From: Coxiellaceae bacterium
GTDB taxonomy: Bacteria > Pseudomonadota > Gammaproteobacteria > Coxiellales > Coxiellaceae
Assembly (NCBI GenBank): GCA_029212925.1
Contig: JARGOB010000002.1
Location: 1 to 64,000 of the forward strand
Direction of reading: 5' to 3'
DNA: 64,000 nt
Shown here: positions 27,709 through 37,078 of the stretch, one piece after another
Position numbering within the stretch: position 1 is the stretch's first letter
Layout: the number at the start of each line of letters is the position of its first letter
Position numbers and translations under genes: made by a program
The notes under the pieces: model-generated
What the model was told of the DNA's origin: nothing
Seen by the model: only the letters and a program-made list of their open reading frames with translations
The model's database searches: none

Positions 27709-28388
27709 GCTTTCCTCCCTTGCAATAACGATTGATCCAAAACAGTAATGTGGCGACGACGAACAGTGATCACTTTTTGTTTTTCAAGCTGAGTCAACAA
27801 ACGACTCACCGTTTCACTGGCCAAGCCTAAATAGTTACCAATGTCCTCGCGTGACATCGGCAAATTAAATTGTGTCGCCGAGCAACCACGGCGCTGGTAA
27901 CGTGACGATAAATTGTTTAAAAATCCAATCAAACTCTGCATCGCTGTCGTTTGACGACTGGAGAATTGATCACGTGACATTTGACCGCTCATCATGCAAA
28001 ACATTTGTTTTTGCAAAACAGGTAATTCACTAGCCATTTTCACTATCTCTTCAAATGGAATTTTACATACCGTACTGGTTTCTAAGGCGACAGCAGTGGT
28101 AACATATTGCTGATCATGAATGGCATCAAAACCAAATAACTCACCCGATAAATGAAAAGATAATATTCTTTCAATACCATCGCTACCTGCTTGAATACAT
28201 TTAAATGCACCAGATTGCACTGCATACAATGCTGTAAATTGACTACCTGCGCGACACAACACTTCGCCACGCTCAACAGCTACACTTCGATCAATCAATG
28301 ACGACACCGTTTGCATTTGCACATCAGTTAAGCCCATTGGCAAACAAATCGGATGTAAACAACAATCAGCACACTCCACTTCTCTCAT
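27696..28388 (-). CDS. fnr: FNR-type oxygen-sensing transcription regulator
   Basis: A 230-residue CRP/FNR regulator. Four Cys in the FNR spacing (C6, C9, C15 and C108: gaps of 3, 6 and 93) match the [4Fe-4S] ligands C20/C23/C29/C122 of E. coli Fnr. A cNMP-like beta roll, a dimer helix and a C-terminal HTH (SREDIGNYLGLASETVSRLL, about 184-203) follow; E-x-x-S-R in the recognition helix predicts a TTGAT-type site. Its start overlaps the anmK stop (ATGA). It probably switches respiratory genes at low oxygen. Confidence 0.92.
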   Translation of the reverse strand: MREVECADCCLHPICLPMGLTDVQMQTVSSLIDRSVAVERGEVLCRAGSQFTALYAVQSGAFKCIQAGSDGIERILSFHLSGELFGFDAIHDQQYVTTAVALETSTVCKIPFEEIVKMASELPVLQKQMFCMMSGQMSRDQFSSRQTTAMQSLIGFLNNLSSRYQRRGCSATQFNLPMSREDIGNYLGLASETVSRLLTQLEKQKVITVRRRHITVLDQSLLQGRKACAQ

Positions 28389-29578
28389 ATCACTTCACCC
28401 GCTATGCATAATTCACGAACGCCGGTAGTATATGGCCCACTGGCCGGCAACTGTAATAAACGACGTACCGCTAAATACGCGAAAATTTCAGCTTCAATCG
28501 CTTGCGATTGCCAGTTAACTTGATCACACAATAACACTTCAGCTTGTGGCATGGACTGCTTAACACGCTGATTAAATAACTTAAGTAATACCGGGTTATT
28601 CCAACCGCCGCCGGCAAGAATAAGATTGCCACGTTCTGCTGCGCTTTGCTTGCAGCTCTCGCAATGAAGAGCTAACCCCTGCACCAACATATCCACGGTA
28701 AAATAAGTCACGGTATAACACGCATCATAAAAAGCCTGTCCCGCTAGCGCGATAACTTCAGGCAAAACCAAATCATGAATGTCCAATGATTTCGGCCATG
28801 GCTTATCGGCAAAAGCTCGGGTATCACCACACACCGCGGTTCGCCATAATTGCTGTAATAATTCTGTATCAAGCTGACCTTGCGACGCAAAAAAACCGTC
28901 TTTGTCATAGTGCTGTTTACCGTCGGTTGCTAACATCACCAAGCGATCAATTAAACCATTGCCCGGACCAATATCACTGGCATGCACTTGTTCCCAACCA
29001 TCACCCTCCACTACAGTGACATTCGCAATACCGCCGCAATTAATTACAACCGCGGGGGTTAACTGATCACGCAACACTAACGCTTGATGATACGCCGGTG
29101 CCAGTGGCGCACCTTGACCACCCTGCGTTACATCTTGTAAGCGAAATTGATGCACTAATGGTAGCGCCAACGTCTGTGACAAATATTTCGCATCACCGAC
29201 CTGCAGGGTTAAACCATCTTGCGGCGCGTGATATAACGTCTGCCCATGAAAGCCCACCACATCCACCGGGTGGTTAACCTGCTGCATTAATTGCTGAATC
29301 GCCTGGGCATGGTACTGGGTTAACTGTTGCAAACTACTCGCCCAATGATCGCAGCGCTGCTGCACAACCGCGACATTGCCTTTAGCCTCTGAAGCTAACT
29401 GCGCCAATTTTTTTAAATCGCTTTGCAATGCGGCGGGATAACTCACCGACACATGGCCCAACGATTCAATTTTATCGACACCATTGGTACGAACCATCGC
29501 GACATCGACGCCATCCATCGAAGTGCCAGACATGGTGCCAATCGCGGTATATAAAGTCTTCTCATTCATGGTCGGCAT
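28385..29578 (-). CDS. anmK: anhydro-N-acetylmuramic acid kinase
   Basis: Phosphorylates and opens 1,6-anhydro-MurNAc in cell-wall recycling. 397 residues, an ASKHA fold. The N-terminal phosphate loop is GTMSGTSMDGVD (about 13-24), followed by NCGGIANVT and the GGGWNNPVL adenosine motif. The start is ATG 29578 or ATG 29569. fnr follows with an ATGA overlap. It is usually next to mepM and tyrS in related gammaproteobacteria; here 16 kb of other genes separate them. Confidence 0.95.
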   Translation of the reverse strand: MPTMNEKTLYTAIGTMSGTSMDGVDVAMVRTNGVDKIESLGHVSVSYPAALQSDLKKLAQLASEAKGNVAVVQQRCDHWASSLQQLTQYHAQAIQQLMQQVNHPVDVVGFHGQTLYHAPQDGLTLQVGDAKYLSQTLALPLVHQFRLQDVTQGGQGAPLAPAYHQALVLRDQLTPAVVINCGGIANVTVVEGDGWEQVHASDIGPGNGLIDRLVMLATDGKQHYDKDGFFASQGQLDTELLQQLWRTAVCGDTRAFADKPWPKSLDIHDLVLPEVIALAGQAFYDACYTVTYFTVDMLVQGLALHCESCKQSAAERGNLILAGGGWNNPVLLKLFNQRVKQSMPQAEVLLCDQVNWQSQAIEAEIFAYLAVRRLLQLPASGPYTTGVRELCIAGEVI

Positions 29579-29640
29579 GATAGCATACCCCCCTTTCGAT
29601 TTGATATAATCATGCCAGCCACATCAACACGGAAAATATC

Positions 29641-30132
29641 ATGAAATTATTAACTACGCTTGCTCTCTCATTGATTACAGCAACAGCATTCGCACACAAC
29701 AAACCTTTGATCATTAACATGCATTTGCTTAATGGCCAAAATACATCCATAGGAACGGTCACCGCAACCGATACCGACAAGGGCCTCAAACTAACGCCCA
29801 ACCTGCATGGCTTACCGCCCGGCTATCATGGCTTTCATGTCCATGTAAACCCTGATTGTGGCAATAAAGGCATGGCGGCTGGTGGCCACTTCGACCCGCT
29901 CGACACTAAGCAACACCTTGGCCCGTATAAATATGGTCACCGCGGCGACTTACCACGCTTGGGTGTCAATAAAAAAGGTGATGCCAATACGCCAATGGTT
30001 GCACCGCATTTAACCGTCGACAAAATCAAAGACCACAGCTTAATGATTCATTTACATGGCGATAACTATGCGGATGTTCCCAAGCCACTCGGCGGCGGCG
30101 GACCTCGTTTAGCTTGTGGTGTGATTCACTAG
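29641..30132 (+). CDS. sodC: periplasmic Cu/Zn superoxide dismutase
   Basis: Converts superoxide to peroxide and oxygen in the periplasm. 163 residues with a signal peptide (1-18, TAFA cleavage). Copper ligands H66 and H68 (GFHVHVN) with H83 and H138 (HLHGDNY); zinc ligands probably H83, H92, H100 and D103; disulfide C73-C159. All active-site residues are present. Often a virulence factor against phagocyte superoxide. ATG after a weak GGAAA. Confidence 0.95.
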   Translation: MKLLTTLALSLITATAFAHNKPLIINMHLLNGQNTSIGTVTATDTDKGLKLTPNLHGLPPGYHGFHVHVNPDCGNKGMAAGGHFDPLDTKQHLGPYKYGHRGDLPRLGVNKKGDANTPMVAPHLTVDKIKDHSLMIHLHGDNYADVPKPLGGGGPRLACGVIH

Positions 30133-30186
30133 CGAATTTGTCAAATCTCACTGATCAAACTTTATTATAAAAATCAATCTATTAGA

Positions 30187-30310
30187 CTGGATCCCGGCTC
30201 GGAGGCCGGGATGACAGCATGCCAAACTCTGTCATGCCGGAACCCGATCCGGCATCCAGCCACACCAATACAACAAGCTCTGTCATGCCGGACCCCGATC
30301 CGGCATCCAG
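30187..30310. repeat. three dispersed palindromic repeats
   Basis: 30187-30217 (GGATCCCGG type) is followed by two near-identical direct copies of a variant, CTGTCATGCCGG..CCGATCCGGCATCCAG (30229-30259 and 30280-30310). The variant has ATGCCGG in place of ATCCCGG with the change matched on both arms, so base pairing is kept. They lie between sodC and the phosphatase gene. The rest of the 300-bp gap holds the promoter below. Confidence 0.9.
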
Positions 30311-30354
30311 CCATATCAACAAAGCATGTAATTTATTAAATTCATATTTACAAC

Positions 30355-30386
30355 TTAATATATCGTTAACATAAATAGTATATTAT
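30355..30386 (+). promoter_or_regulatory. PmrA-box-like promoter of the phosphatase gene
   Basis: Direct half-sites TTAAT (30355) and TTAAC (30366) have an 11-bp period, and TATTAT at 30381-30386 acts as the -10. The first half-site starts 26 nt before the -10, as in three other promoters in this window. It resembles the published Legionella/Coxiella PmrA box (cTTAATatT-N2-cTTAATatT). PmrA control is inferred. Confidence 0.65.
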
Positions 30387-30432
30387 GGTGTGATATTGGA
30401 GTGAGAGAGCATACATAGTAGCAAGGTGCATT

Positions 30433-32766
30433 ATGCCGCCCAGCAGCCCTTTGACCATAGACAGCAAAACCAGCAACCTAGACCATTTCCCAGGTCACGG
30501 TCAATGCACCGTTAACGATGAACTGACCATCGGCGACTTGCACGGCAATGCACTGAAACTGATTTACACGCTATTACGTGAAGGGGTGTTACGGTTTAAC
30601 TGTGAAGACTTGGAAACCGCAAAGTATCTATATCAAGAATTGCGTGATATTTATAACCTAGCAGCCCCTGCTGACCAGCACTTTACAACTGAAGAACCAG
30701 AAGCCACCCCTGCACCTAACAACCTAACACAAGACCAACTCAACCGCTTTATACACATCCTGCAGCAAATGCAGGTACAACCTATTGGCCTTGTACGTTT
30801 AATTGGTGATGAATTAGCCGACCGCGGCAGCAATGATTTATTAACCATCAGGTTATTAACAATTCTAAAAGAAAAAGGCCTGAAGTTCAGCATACTACTG
30901 TCCAATCACAGCATGGACTTTATTTTAGCCTACATGGAAAAAGACCCAGGTACTCACATATTTCAAATTTGCTCCTACTACTCATTACTGTACTCAATGC
31001 AACAAGGGCTAGTCGACAAAGAAGCAATAAAAATATTTTGGGAAACTATTTACTTACCACAACTCAATCTGTTTGACTACAACATAAATCATGATGCCGA
31101 GCCACCACAATTCACCGTATTCAGTCACGCCCCTACCGGGCTTGAAACTATCCGTCAAGCTGCCTATTACTTTGAGGTGCCCTACAAAGATCACGCCAAG
31201 GAAGCACTTGCTAATACCATCAACGCTATTAACTTAAAATTTCGTACAGAACTACAGGAAAATGACACGAGTTGCTTTTTTCACTGCGGTCCCACTACAA
31301 ATCAATCAGCTGGAGCCAAGGGAACTGTACCTCCTGAAGCTCCTGTATATCGCTGTGCATGGAACAGATTAAACAGAGAGCATGACCAACACGGTACTCG
31401 TGTAGTCAAAAACAAGATAATGATAAATGGGCACTCCCCAGATGAAATATACCCTCAAGATTGTTACCTAGAACAACCAGAAGAGCATCATGGCTATCAA
31501 TTAAGATTCGTGAATGGTCACATCGGTCAAGATAGCAAACCGGTAGCAGGCAACCGCACTAATCTCGACAATAACCTTGGGAAAAAAGTTAGAAATATTA
31601 ATGCACCAAAAAAGAAAGGAGACCCCGCTTTAGGCAATATCATTGAACTCACAGGCTCGGGTCTGCCTTATTATATTATCCACAAACAAAAAGTCGAATG
31701 TCGCCGCATTCACCCAGATTTTAATAAAAAAATAAATAAATTAAAGCAGTTAATTGAGTCTCATATTGAATCTCTTAACCCTAACGACAAACATAACAAC
31801 ACCAAAGAGTGCCATGACCTTCTAGACGAACTATTAACAATAAAAGGCCCACCCTTTACTGCGCATGACTTTAAAGTAATCGCCGATAAATTAAGAAAAT
31901 CAGTTACATTAGACGGCAGTTCCTGTAGAAGAAATTTAAAACAACATGTGCTAAAACAATTATCCGACTTACAACAAGTCAGAATTGCTGAATCGGGAAA
32001 CACACTACTAGAACCCGCCAGTTATTACTATCACTGGTTTACCAGTTTTGTTACACAACAACTCAACATCTATTCACTAGCAAATGAGTGCGAATACAAC
32101 CCAGCCGATGGTCATCATGCGTATCATTTACACGCGATGAAAGCGATACTGCAAGCCACCAACGCATTAGGTAACGAGCGAGAATTAACCGACACGCTTG
32201 CGGCAGTGGATAGTCTATTTAACCTTTATCAACAAATGGTTAAGAACAATAGCCACTGGTGGCAATCAGAGTGGCGGCTACCCATTCACTACACCCTGCA
32301 ACCACTGCCATACGACAAACCCAGTTATCTCAACAATAAACAACAAACCCGCGTGCCATTAAAGTATCGACATTTCTCCAAAGCCACAAGCAGTCGTTTG
32401 CACCAAGCCATCACAGCTTTAGATAATCAATCAAAACCCTCAAACTTAAGCATTGGGCAACGCATCAAACGTTGGTGGCATAATGTATTTAAACGCGCAG
32501 TCACACACCAAAAAATGCAATTACCACCAGGCCCGGCACAAGACTCACCGCAACCAGCACCACGCACCGCTGTGCCCGTCAGTGAAATCAAAGCCACTCA
32601 CGCAAACACACCAAACCCACAGCCCAGGCAATCCCCCACACCAAACAATAAAATAAGTACAGATGCGCTCATTCAATCCAAACAACCAAAAAATCAAAAT
32701 TGCACTAAACCTCCAGAGTCGCCTCTGGGCCAGACACCTGCAGCCGAGTCAGCACTAACTGTATAA
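30433..32766 (+). CDS. Wip-like PPP-family phosphatase, putative effector
   Basis: 777 residues. The N-terminal 340 residues carry a complete PPP metallophosphatase metal set: G34DLHGN (D35, H37), G125DELADRG (D126, R131), S-N158-H159 in place of GNH, F-S-H232-A, and ING-H334-SP. The order and the GDxADRG wording resemble the WipA/WipB effectors of Legionella, which dephosphorylate host proteins. The C-terminal 430 residues are of unknown type and helical, ending in a basic patch (about 668-690) and a Pro/Thr/Ser-rich tail (about 695-777). ATG after AAGGTG, downstream of a PmrA-box-like promoter. Activity and secretion are inferred. Confidence 0.8.
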   Translation: MPPSSPLTIDSKTSNLDHFPGHGQCTVNDELTIGDLHGNALKLIYTLLREGVLRFNCEDLETAKYLYQELRDIYNLAAPADQHFTTEEPEATPAPNNLTQDQLNRFIHILQQMQVQPIGLVRLIGDELADRGSNDLLTIRLLTILKEKGLKFSILLSNHSMDFILAYMEKDPGTHIFQICSYYSLLYSMQQGLVDKEAIKIFWETIYLPQLNLFDYNINHDAEPPQFTVFSHAPTGLETIRQAAYYFEVPYKDHAKEALANTINAINLKFRTELQENDTSCFFHCGPTTNQSAGAKGTVPPEAPVYRCAWNRLNREHDQHGTRVVKNKIMINGHSPDEIYPQDCYLEQPEEHHGYQLRFVNGHIGQDSKPVAGNRTNLDNNLGKKVRNINAPKKKGDPALGNIIELTGSGLPYYIIHKQKVECRRIHPDFNKKINKLKQLIESHIESLNPNDKHNNTKECHDLLDELLTIKGPPFTAHDFKVIADKLRKSVTLDGSSCRRNLKQHVLKQLSDLQQVRIAESGNTLLEPASYYYHWFTSFVTQQLNIYSLANECEYNPADGHHAYHLHAMKAILQATNALGNERELTDTLAAVDSLFNLYQQMVKNNSHWWQSEWRLPIHYTLQPLPYDKPSYLNNKQQTRVPLKYRHFSKATSSRLHQAITALDNQSKPSNLSIGQRIKRWWHNVFKRAVTHQKMQLPPGPAQDSPQPAPRTAVPVSEIKATHANTPNPQPRQSPTPNNKISTDALIQSKQPKNQNCTKPPESPLGQTPAAESALTV

Positions 32767-32832
32767 CAAGTGACACCACTGTGAGAGCCAGATATACTCA
32801 TTGGCTGGGAGACATAATATAAGGCGACTACC

Positions 32833-33987
32833 GTGGGAAAATTTACCAGTTGTTGTGCTGCATTCAGCGGCCTTTTTGGCAAAAAGACAAAACAATCCAG
32901 CACCCCGCACTACGCGCTTGCTGAAGCATTTATACATTTTAATCAAAATGGCACTGGCATTAGACCTCGCTCAGCACTGAGCGATTTCAATCAAAGCATT
33001 GTGATACGCAATACTCGTGTAGTACATAACTGGGATGCACGCTATCACTATACACTTGACCGAGGACAACAAGATATCTTACATCAACACATGGATTACC
33101 TAACCTCACTATCCAGCAGAGATGACTTTGCATGGCCCACCGATTACCACATGGTTACCGTTGATGACTTCGCTCAAATCACTCATGCACAAGCCCAACA
33201 ATTATTAGATCAGCTGACTACCATCACCCGCTTACTGGGTAGCACAGCTAATGATGACGACGGTCTGCACAGAGACACCGTATGCAACTTAGCCCACCAA
33301 ATACGACGCAGCATGTATCATGAAATGGCTATTAACGACCCTGTTTACTTTACTGCTGTAGTCGATATCAGCAACCTTGAACACGGAGCAAGCAGCAAAC
33401 CATTCACCGATGAAGTCACTGAATTAAGCCTGGCCAAGGCGGGTCACAGCATCACGCCTGACCAAGAGCGCTATCAAATTCGCATTCAGCCACTCATACA
33501 TGACCAAGTAAAATACGACGTAATGGCAACCATCTTACAAGGCACACCGGCAGCACCTGAACCAGTGCCTACCCACCTTATTAATGTGCACGGCACACTG
33601 CATAAACACGGCACATTGACACACAGCGACAGCAGCAGATCAATGTATGAAGAGGATACGTGGACCGCATTTAATCAAGCATCAAAAGATAACATCACAC
33701 GGTACCAAAGTGAGGAACCCATTGCCTACACCCTAAGCGACGAAGACCGCCAAGCCATACTGCAGCGCTGTCATGCCACCCACAGTGGTGCTGATTTAGT
33801 CATACCCACAAACAGTGGAGCTGATGATGAAGAAATGCTAAAAATATCCGATGCCCGGTTATGGGTAAACCCAATCGCCGCGCCATCAGGTGGCTCCGCA
33901 TTGCCACTACGCCCAACACCACCAACATGCCCACCACCGGCCGACGCCAAAAGGGCTGTAGATGAAAGACGCCCCGCCATGATTTAG
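32833..33987 (+). CDS. unknown protein with possible lipidation motif
   Basis: 384 residues. It starts with GTG after AAGGCG. The N-terminus M-G-K-F-T-S-C-C fits a eukaryotic N-myristoylation signal (Gly2, Ser6) with Cys7/Cys8 as palmitoylation candidates, followed by a basic KKTK. The rest is soluble with no recognised domain; the C-terminal 50 residues are Pro-rich. It lies 66 nt downstream of the phosphatase gene, possibly in the same operon. Host lipidation after secretion is a hypothesis only. Confidence 0.6.
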   Translation: MGKFTSCCAAFSGLFGKKTKQSSTPHYALAEAFIHFNQNGTGIRPRSALSDFNQSIVIRNTRVVHNWDARYHYTLDRGQQDILHQHMDYLTSLSSRDDFAWPTDYHMVTVDDFAQITHAQAQQLLDQLTTITRLLGSTANDDDGLHRDTVCNLAHQIRRSMYHEMAINDPVYFTAVVDISNLEHGASSKPFTDEVTELSLAKAGHSITPDQERYQIRIQPLIHDQVKYDVMATILQGTPAAPEPVPTHLINVHGTLHKHGTLTHSDSSRSMYEEDTWTAFNQASKDNITRYQSEEPIAYTLSDEDRQAILQRCHATHSGADLVIPTNSGADDEEMLKISDARLWVNPIAAPSGGSALPLRPTPPTCPPPADAKRAVDERRPAMI

Positions 33988-34090
33988 GTGCAGCAATTAC
34001 CGCGCATTTAGATTTAATTTTTGACAAGAAATAAAACAAAACCTGTCTATACTTTAGCCACTTAAGGATAAAATATGGACAGGTGAGATC

Positions 34091-34981
34091 ATGTTGCAGC
34101 GCGTATATCGGATGACATTAATTGTTTTATTGTTTTTTTTCAGCAGCTTAATCATCCCCAGTTGTGCATTAGCTTTTCAAAAAGGCATCTATGTCACACA
34201 GTGGACAGCCATGAATGATAAGAAGTTCAAAAAGCTGGTTAAACGCGCCAAAGCCGTTGGCATTAACACCTTTATTGTTGATTATTCTCGCTATAGCAAG
34301 CGCTACCACCGTAATCTGCAACTGCTCGACAAGCACAACATTCGTCATGTCGCCCGTATTGTGATGTTCCCCGGCGGCGCCACTGGCAACCAGATGACCA
34401 ATCCAAAAATTTGGCAAAAGAAATATAAACTCGTGCAACAGATCGCCAAAATGGGCGCCGATGAAATCCAACTCGATTATATCCGATACAAAGTGGGTAA
34501 ACGCGCCTCTAAAAAGAACGCGCATGATGTGCACAAGGTGATTCATTGGTATAAACAGCGCGTAAATAAACTTGGCCTACCATTACAAATCGATGTATTT
34601 GGTGTTGCTGCGCACAAACCGTCGCTGAGCATCGGTCAAAACCTACCATTATTTGCCAATTCGGTTGATGTCGTTTGCCCGATGGTTTATCCCTCACACT
34701 ATGAACCACAACCCTATCACTCACGTCGCCCCTATGAAACCATTGCCGATTCACTGCAACAACTGAAAGACCAATTTGGTGGCAAACCACCATTTAAGGT
34801 CATAGCCTATATCGAAACCTCCAATTACCGTTATCGTATGGGGCATGCATCGCGCATGAACTATATCAAAGCGCAGATAAAAGCCGCGAAAGACTCAGGT
34901 GCGCACGGATGGTATGCATGGAGCGCCAATAACAAGTACTATACGCTCTTTAAACTATTAGAGAGCACACCATCAATATGA
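34091..34981 (+). CDS. putative glycoside hydrolase, DUF4015 family
   Basis: 296 residues with a signal peptide (about 1-27, ALA cleavage) and a TIM-barrel-like domain. It starts KGIYVTQWTA, with NTFIVDYSRY, DEIQLDYIRYK and VVCPMVYPSHYEP strands typical of the DUF4015 (GH13-like) family. The Asp in LDYIRY is the usual candidate nucleophile. Secreted or periplasmic; the substrate is unknown, perhaps a surface polysaccharide. ATG after AGGTGAG. Its last 4 nt overlap the HAD gene (ATGA). Confidence 0.8.
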   Translation: MLQRVYRMTLIVLLFFFSSLIIPSCALAFQKGIYVTQWTAMNDKKFKKLVKRAKAVGINTFIVDYSRYSKRYHRNLQLLDKHNIRHVARIVMFPGGATGNQMTNPKIWQKKYKLVQQIAKMGADEIQLDYIRYKVGKRASKKNAHDVHKVIHWYKQRVNKLGLPLQIDVFGVAAHKPSLSIGQNLPLFANSVDVVCPMVYPSHYEPQPYHSRRPYETIADSLQQLKDQFGGKPPFKVIAYIETSNYRYRMGHASRMNYIKAQIKAAKDSGAHGWYAWSANNKYYTLFKLLESTPSI

Positions 34982-35631
34982 GCAATCAACAACCTTTTGA
35001 TGCCGTGGTATTTGACTGCGACGGCACTTTATCTTCGATTGAAGGCATTGTCGAGCTAGCCCGCTGGAATGGCGTTGAAGACACTGTTGCCACACTGACC
35101 GAACAAGCAATGGCTGAGACCGGCATGACACCTGAGGTTTACCGTCAACGCATTGAGAGCACCCGCCCAACACGCCAACAGTGTGAACAGTTAGCCGAAG
35201 CGTATTTTCAACAACGCACCCCTGCAATTGATCAAGTGATTAAACAATGCCAACAGCAAGGCATTGCCGTATTTGTCATTTCCGCTGGCGTTAATCCTGC
35301 TGTCAAACTGTTTGCCGCAAAGCTCAATATTGATGAAGGTAATGTATTCGCTGTCGATTTAGATTTCGATAACGACGGCAATTACCGCGATTATGACCAC
35401 ACCTGCCCAATGACCACATCTGGCGGCAAACGCATCGTCGTTGAACAAATCAAGCAAGCGTTCGCCAATATCTTATACGTCGGTGACGGTCAAAATGATT
35501 TAGACGTTTACGATGATGTTAAACGCTTTGTCGGTTACGGCGGCGCATACTATCGACCGAATATCGAAAAACTGTGCGAACACTATATTACTGAAAAAAG
35601 CATGCAACCGCTGTTGGCGTTGATCACCTAA
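34978..35631 (+). CDS. HAD-IB phosphatase, phosphoserine phosphatase-like
   Basis: A 217-residue cytoplasmic HAD enzyme. Motif I is D13CDGT17, motif II FVISAG (about 100-105), the motif III Lys is in GGKRIVV, and motif IV is GDGQNDLDV (about 165-173). The alpha-helical cap between motifs I and II is of the C1 type, as in SerB/MtnX. The substrate is not predictable. It overlaps the DUF4015 gene by ATGA and is co-transcribed with it. Confidence 0.85.
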   Translation: MSNQQPFDAVVFDCDGTLSSIEGIVELARWNGVEDTVATLTEQAMAETGMTPEVYRQRIESTRPTRQQCEQLAEAYFQQRTPAIDQVIKQCQQQGIAVFVISAGVNPAVKLFAAKLNIDEGNVFAVDLDFDNDGNYRDYDHTCPMTTSGGKRIVVEQIKQAFANILYVGDGQNDLDVYDDVKRFVGYGGAYYRPNIEKLCEHYITEKSMQPLLALIT

Positions 35632-35767
35632 CATCAAGTGCGCAATGAAGGGACTCCAATCCAAGACCGCTTGGATAATTTGTGAAGACCTAGCCCTTGC
35701 ATAAACAAAAAGACACACCCACAACGTTAGTAACATGTTGTTTATAGGAACCTTCATTCAAACCAAC

Positions 35768-36403
35768 TTACCTGGCTGGCTGAACTAACACTGTGGTGTA
35801 CTCCGGTTTGCCAGGCTCCTGATGGCCTGCGATATTACGATGCGCATTACGCTCTATGTCTTTTGCTTTCGCACAACTGCAACACGCGGCTAATACAAAC
35901 AACGCCAATCCAGCGGTACCTGCAACTAAACCCGTTACCATAACAGCGACTGATGCTACCGATAATTCCTCACTTGATGCCAAGCCACCAGCCCCAATAA
36001 AAGCCGACTTCATTTGCTGCGCAGACTCACCAGTGAGACTACTGTAAAAATCTTGGCTGCTGCAATCAGGCTGAGGCGTAAATGAACCAATATAATCGAA
36101 TTGCTTTTTAGGAATATTACCAACAACCATCCCAGAAATACGGTTACCAGAAGCAGCAACCAGCATGTCATTTAAACGCGACACAAAATTTGCAGTTGCC
36201 GCATCCAGACCTGCCCCTTTAAGCAGCAGTGATGCATACATTTGACCAATAACGTTGAACTCGCTATCCATTACATTAAAAAGCCTATCATCCTTATTGC
36301 AATTAACTACCCGCGCGTAAGCGTAGAACCCATAAGCCGCACAGAGCACCGCTAATGCAATAGATGTTTTAGCCGCCGCTTTATATTTTTTTGCCTTTGA
36401 CAT
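35768..36403 (-). CDS. unknown protein with two membrane segments
   Basis: 211 residues. Membrane segments lie at about 11-28 and 147-170, the second ending in a Cys cluster (AACCSCAKAKD). Between them is a polar loop, probably outside the cytoplasm, with Cys34 and Cys114 near its ends. The C-terminal tail of about 35 residues is polar. No family recognised. ATG follows GGGTAA. The 35632-35767 gap before its stop holds no gene. Confidence 0.6.
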   Translation of the reverse strand: MSKAKKYKAAAKTSIALAVLCAAYGFYAYARVVNCNKDDRLFNVMDSEFNVIGQMYASLLLKGAGLDAATANFVSRLNDMLVAASGNRISGMVVGNIPKKQFDYIGSFTPQPDCSSQDFYSSLTGESAQQMKSAFIGAGGLASSEELSVASVAVMVTGLVAGTAGLALFVLAACCSCAKAKDIERNAHRNIAGHQEPGKPEYTTVLVQPAR

Positions 36404-36604
36404 AATAGTTACCCGTATTTCACTTAGTTAAAATCGACTGCCGTAGACTAACAGTGCCCTATATTATTTTATTATCATTATCCCGTTATTATAGATATAT
36501 AGAATATTAATGCAATATATTTCTACAGCCGCAAATTACCCACTCACCGCCTTAACGCCAGTAAGGCATTGTTTATAATACTGGTTTTGCAAGGATGCCA
36601 TTGA

Positions 36605-37054
36605 ATGAAAATAGTACCCCAGCTTATTTTGCTTGCTTTATGTGTTTGTTACCCAACCGTATTTGCCAGTCACCTCGTGATGGGCAGGCTACACCCCAGA
36701 GATCATGAAATTACCGTCTATCGATCCGACTGCATACCAAAAAATAACACACGCCTAAACTATCGATTTCTGGTTACACTATCAACCAACAAGCCTGGCA
36801 CACAATATCGCTTGAATAATCACGTTTATCGCTTTGGCCATGACACCGTACGCAACATGATCCCAGTCAATTTTGATTGGAACAAAACCTTTAAAAAGCA
36901 CATGATCTTAATTAAAAATGCAGGCCCGGGTTACTTAAGCTATGCCGGCAGATGCATCTGCATACAAAGCAAGTCAACCGCACGCTGCCCACGTCACGAT
37001 GCACTAACACACGATTTACGTTTTGAATTAGATCGCCACATTGACCACGCTTAA
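36605..37054 (+). CDS. small secreted cysteine-containing protein
   Basis: 149 residues with a signal peptide (1-21). The mature part has the pattern ITVYRSDC and, near the end, Y-A-G-R-C-I-C. The following gene shows the same pattern (IDLYVSDCC and Y-G-A-S-C-V-C), so the two are diverged paralogs with likely disulfides. Likely beta-rich; function unknown. A -10-like TATAAT is near 36572. Confidence 0.6.
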   Translation: MKIVPQLILLALCVCYPTVFASHLVMGRLHPRDHEITVYRSDCIPKNNTRLNYRFLVTLSTNKPGTQYRLNNHVYRFGHDTVRNMIPVNFDWNKTFKKHMILIKNAGPGYLSYAGRCICIQSKSTARCPRHDALTHDLRFELDRHIDHA

Positions 37055-37078
37055 TCATTATTAAAAAAGGACACAATA

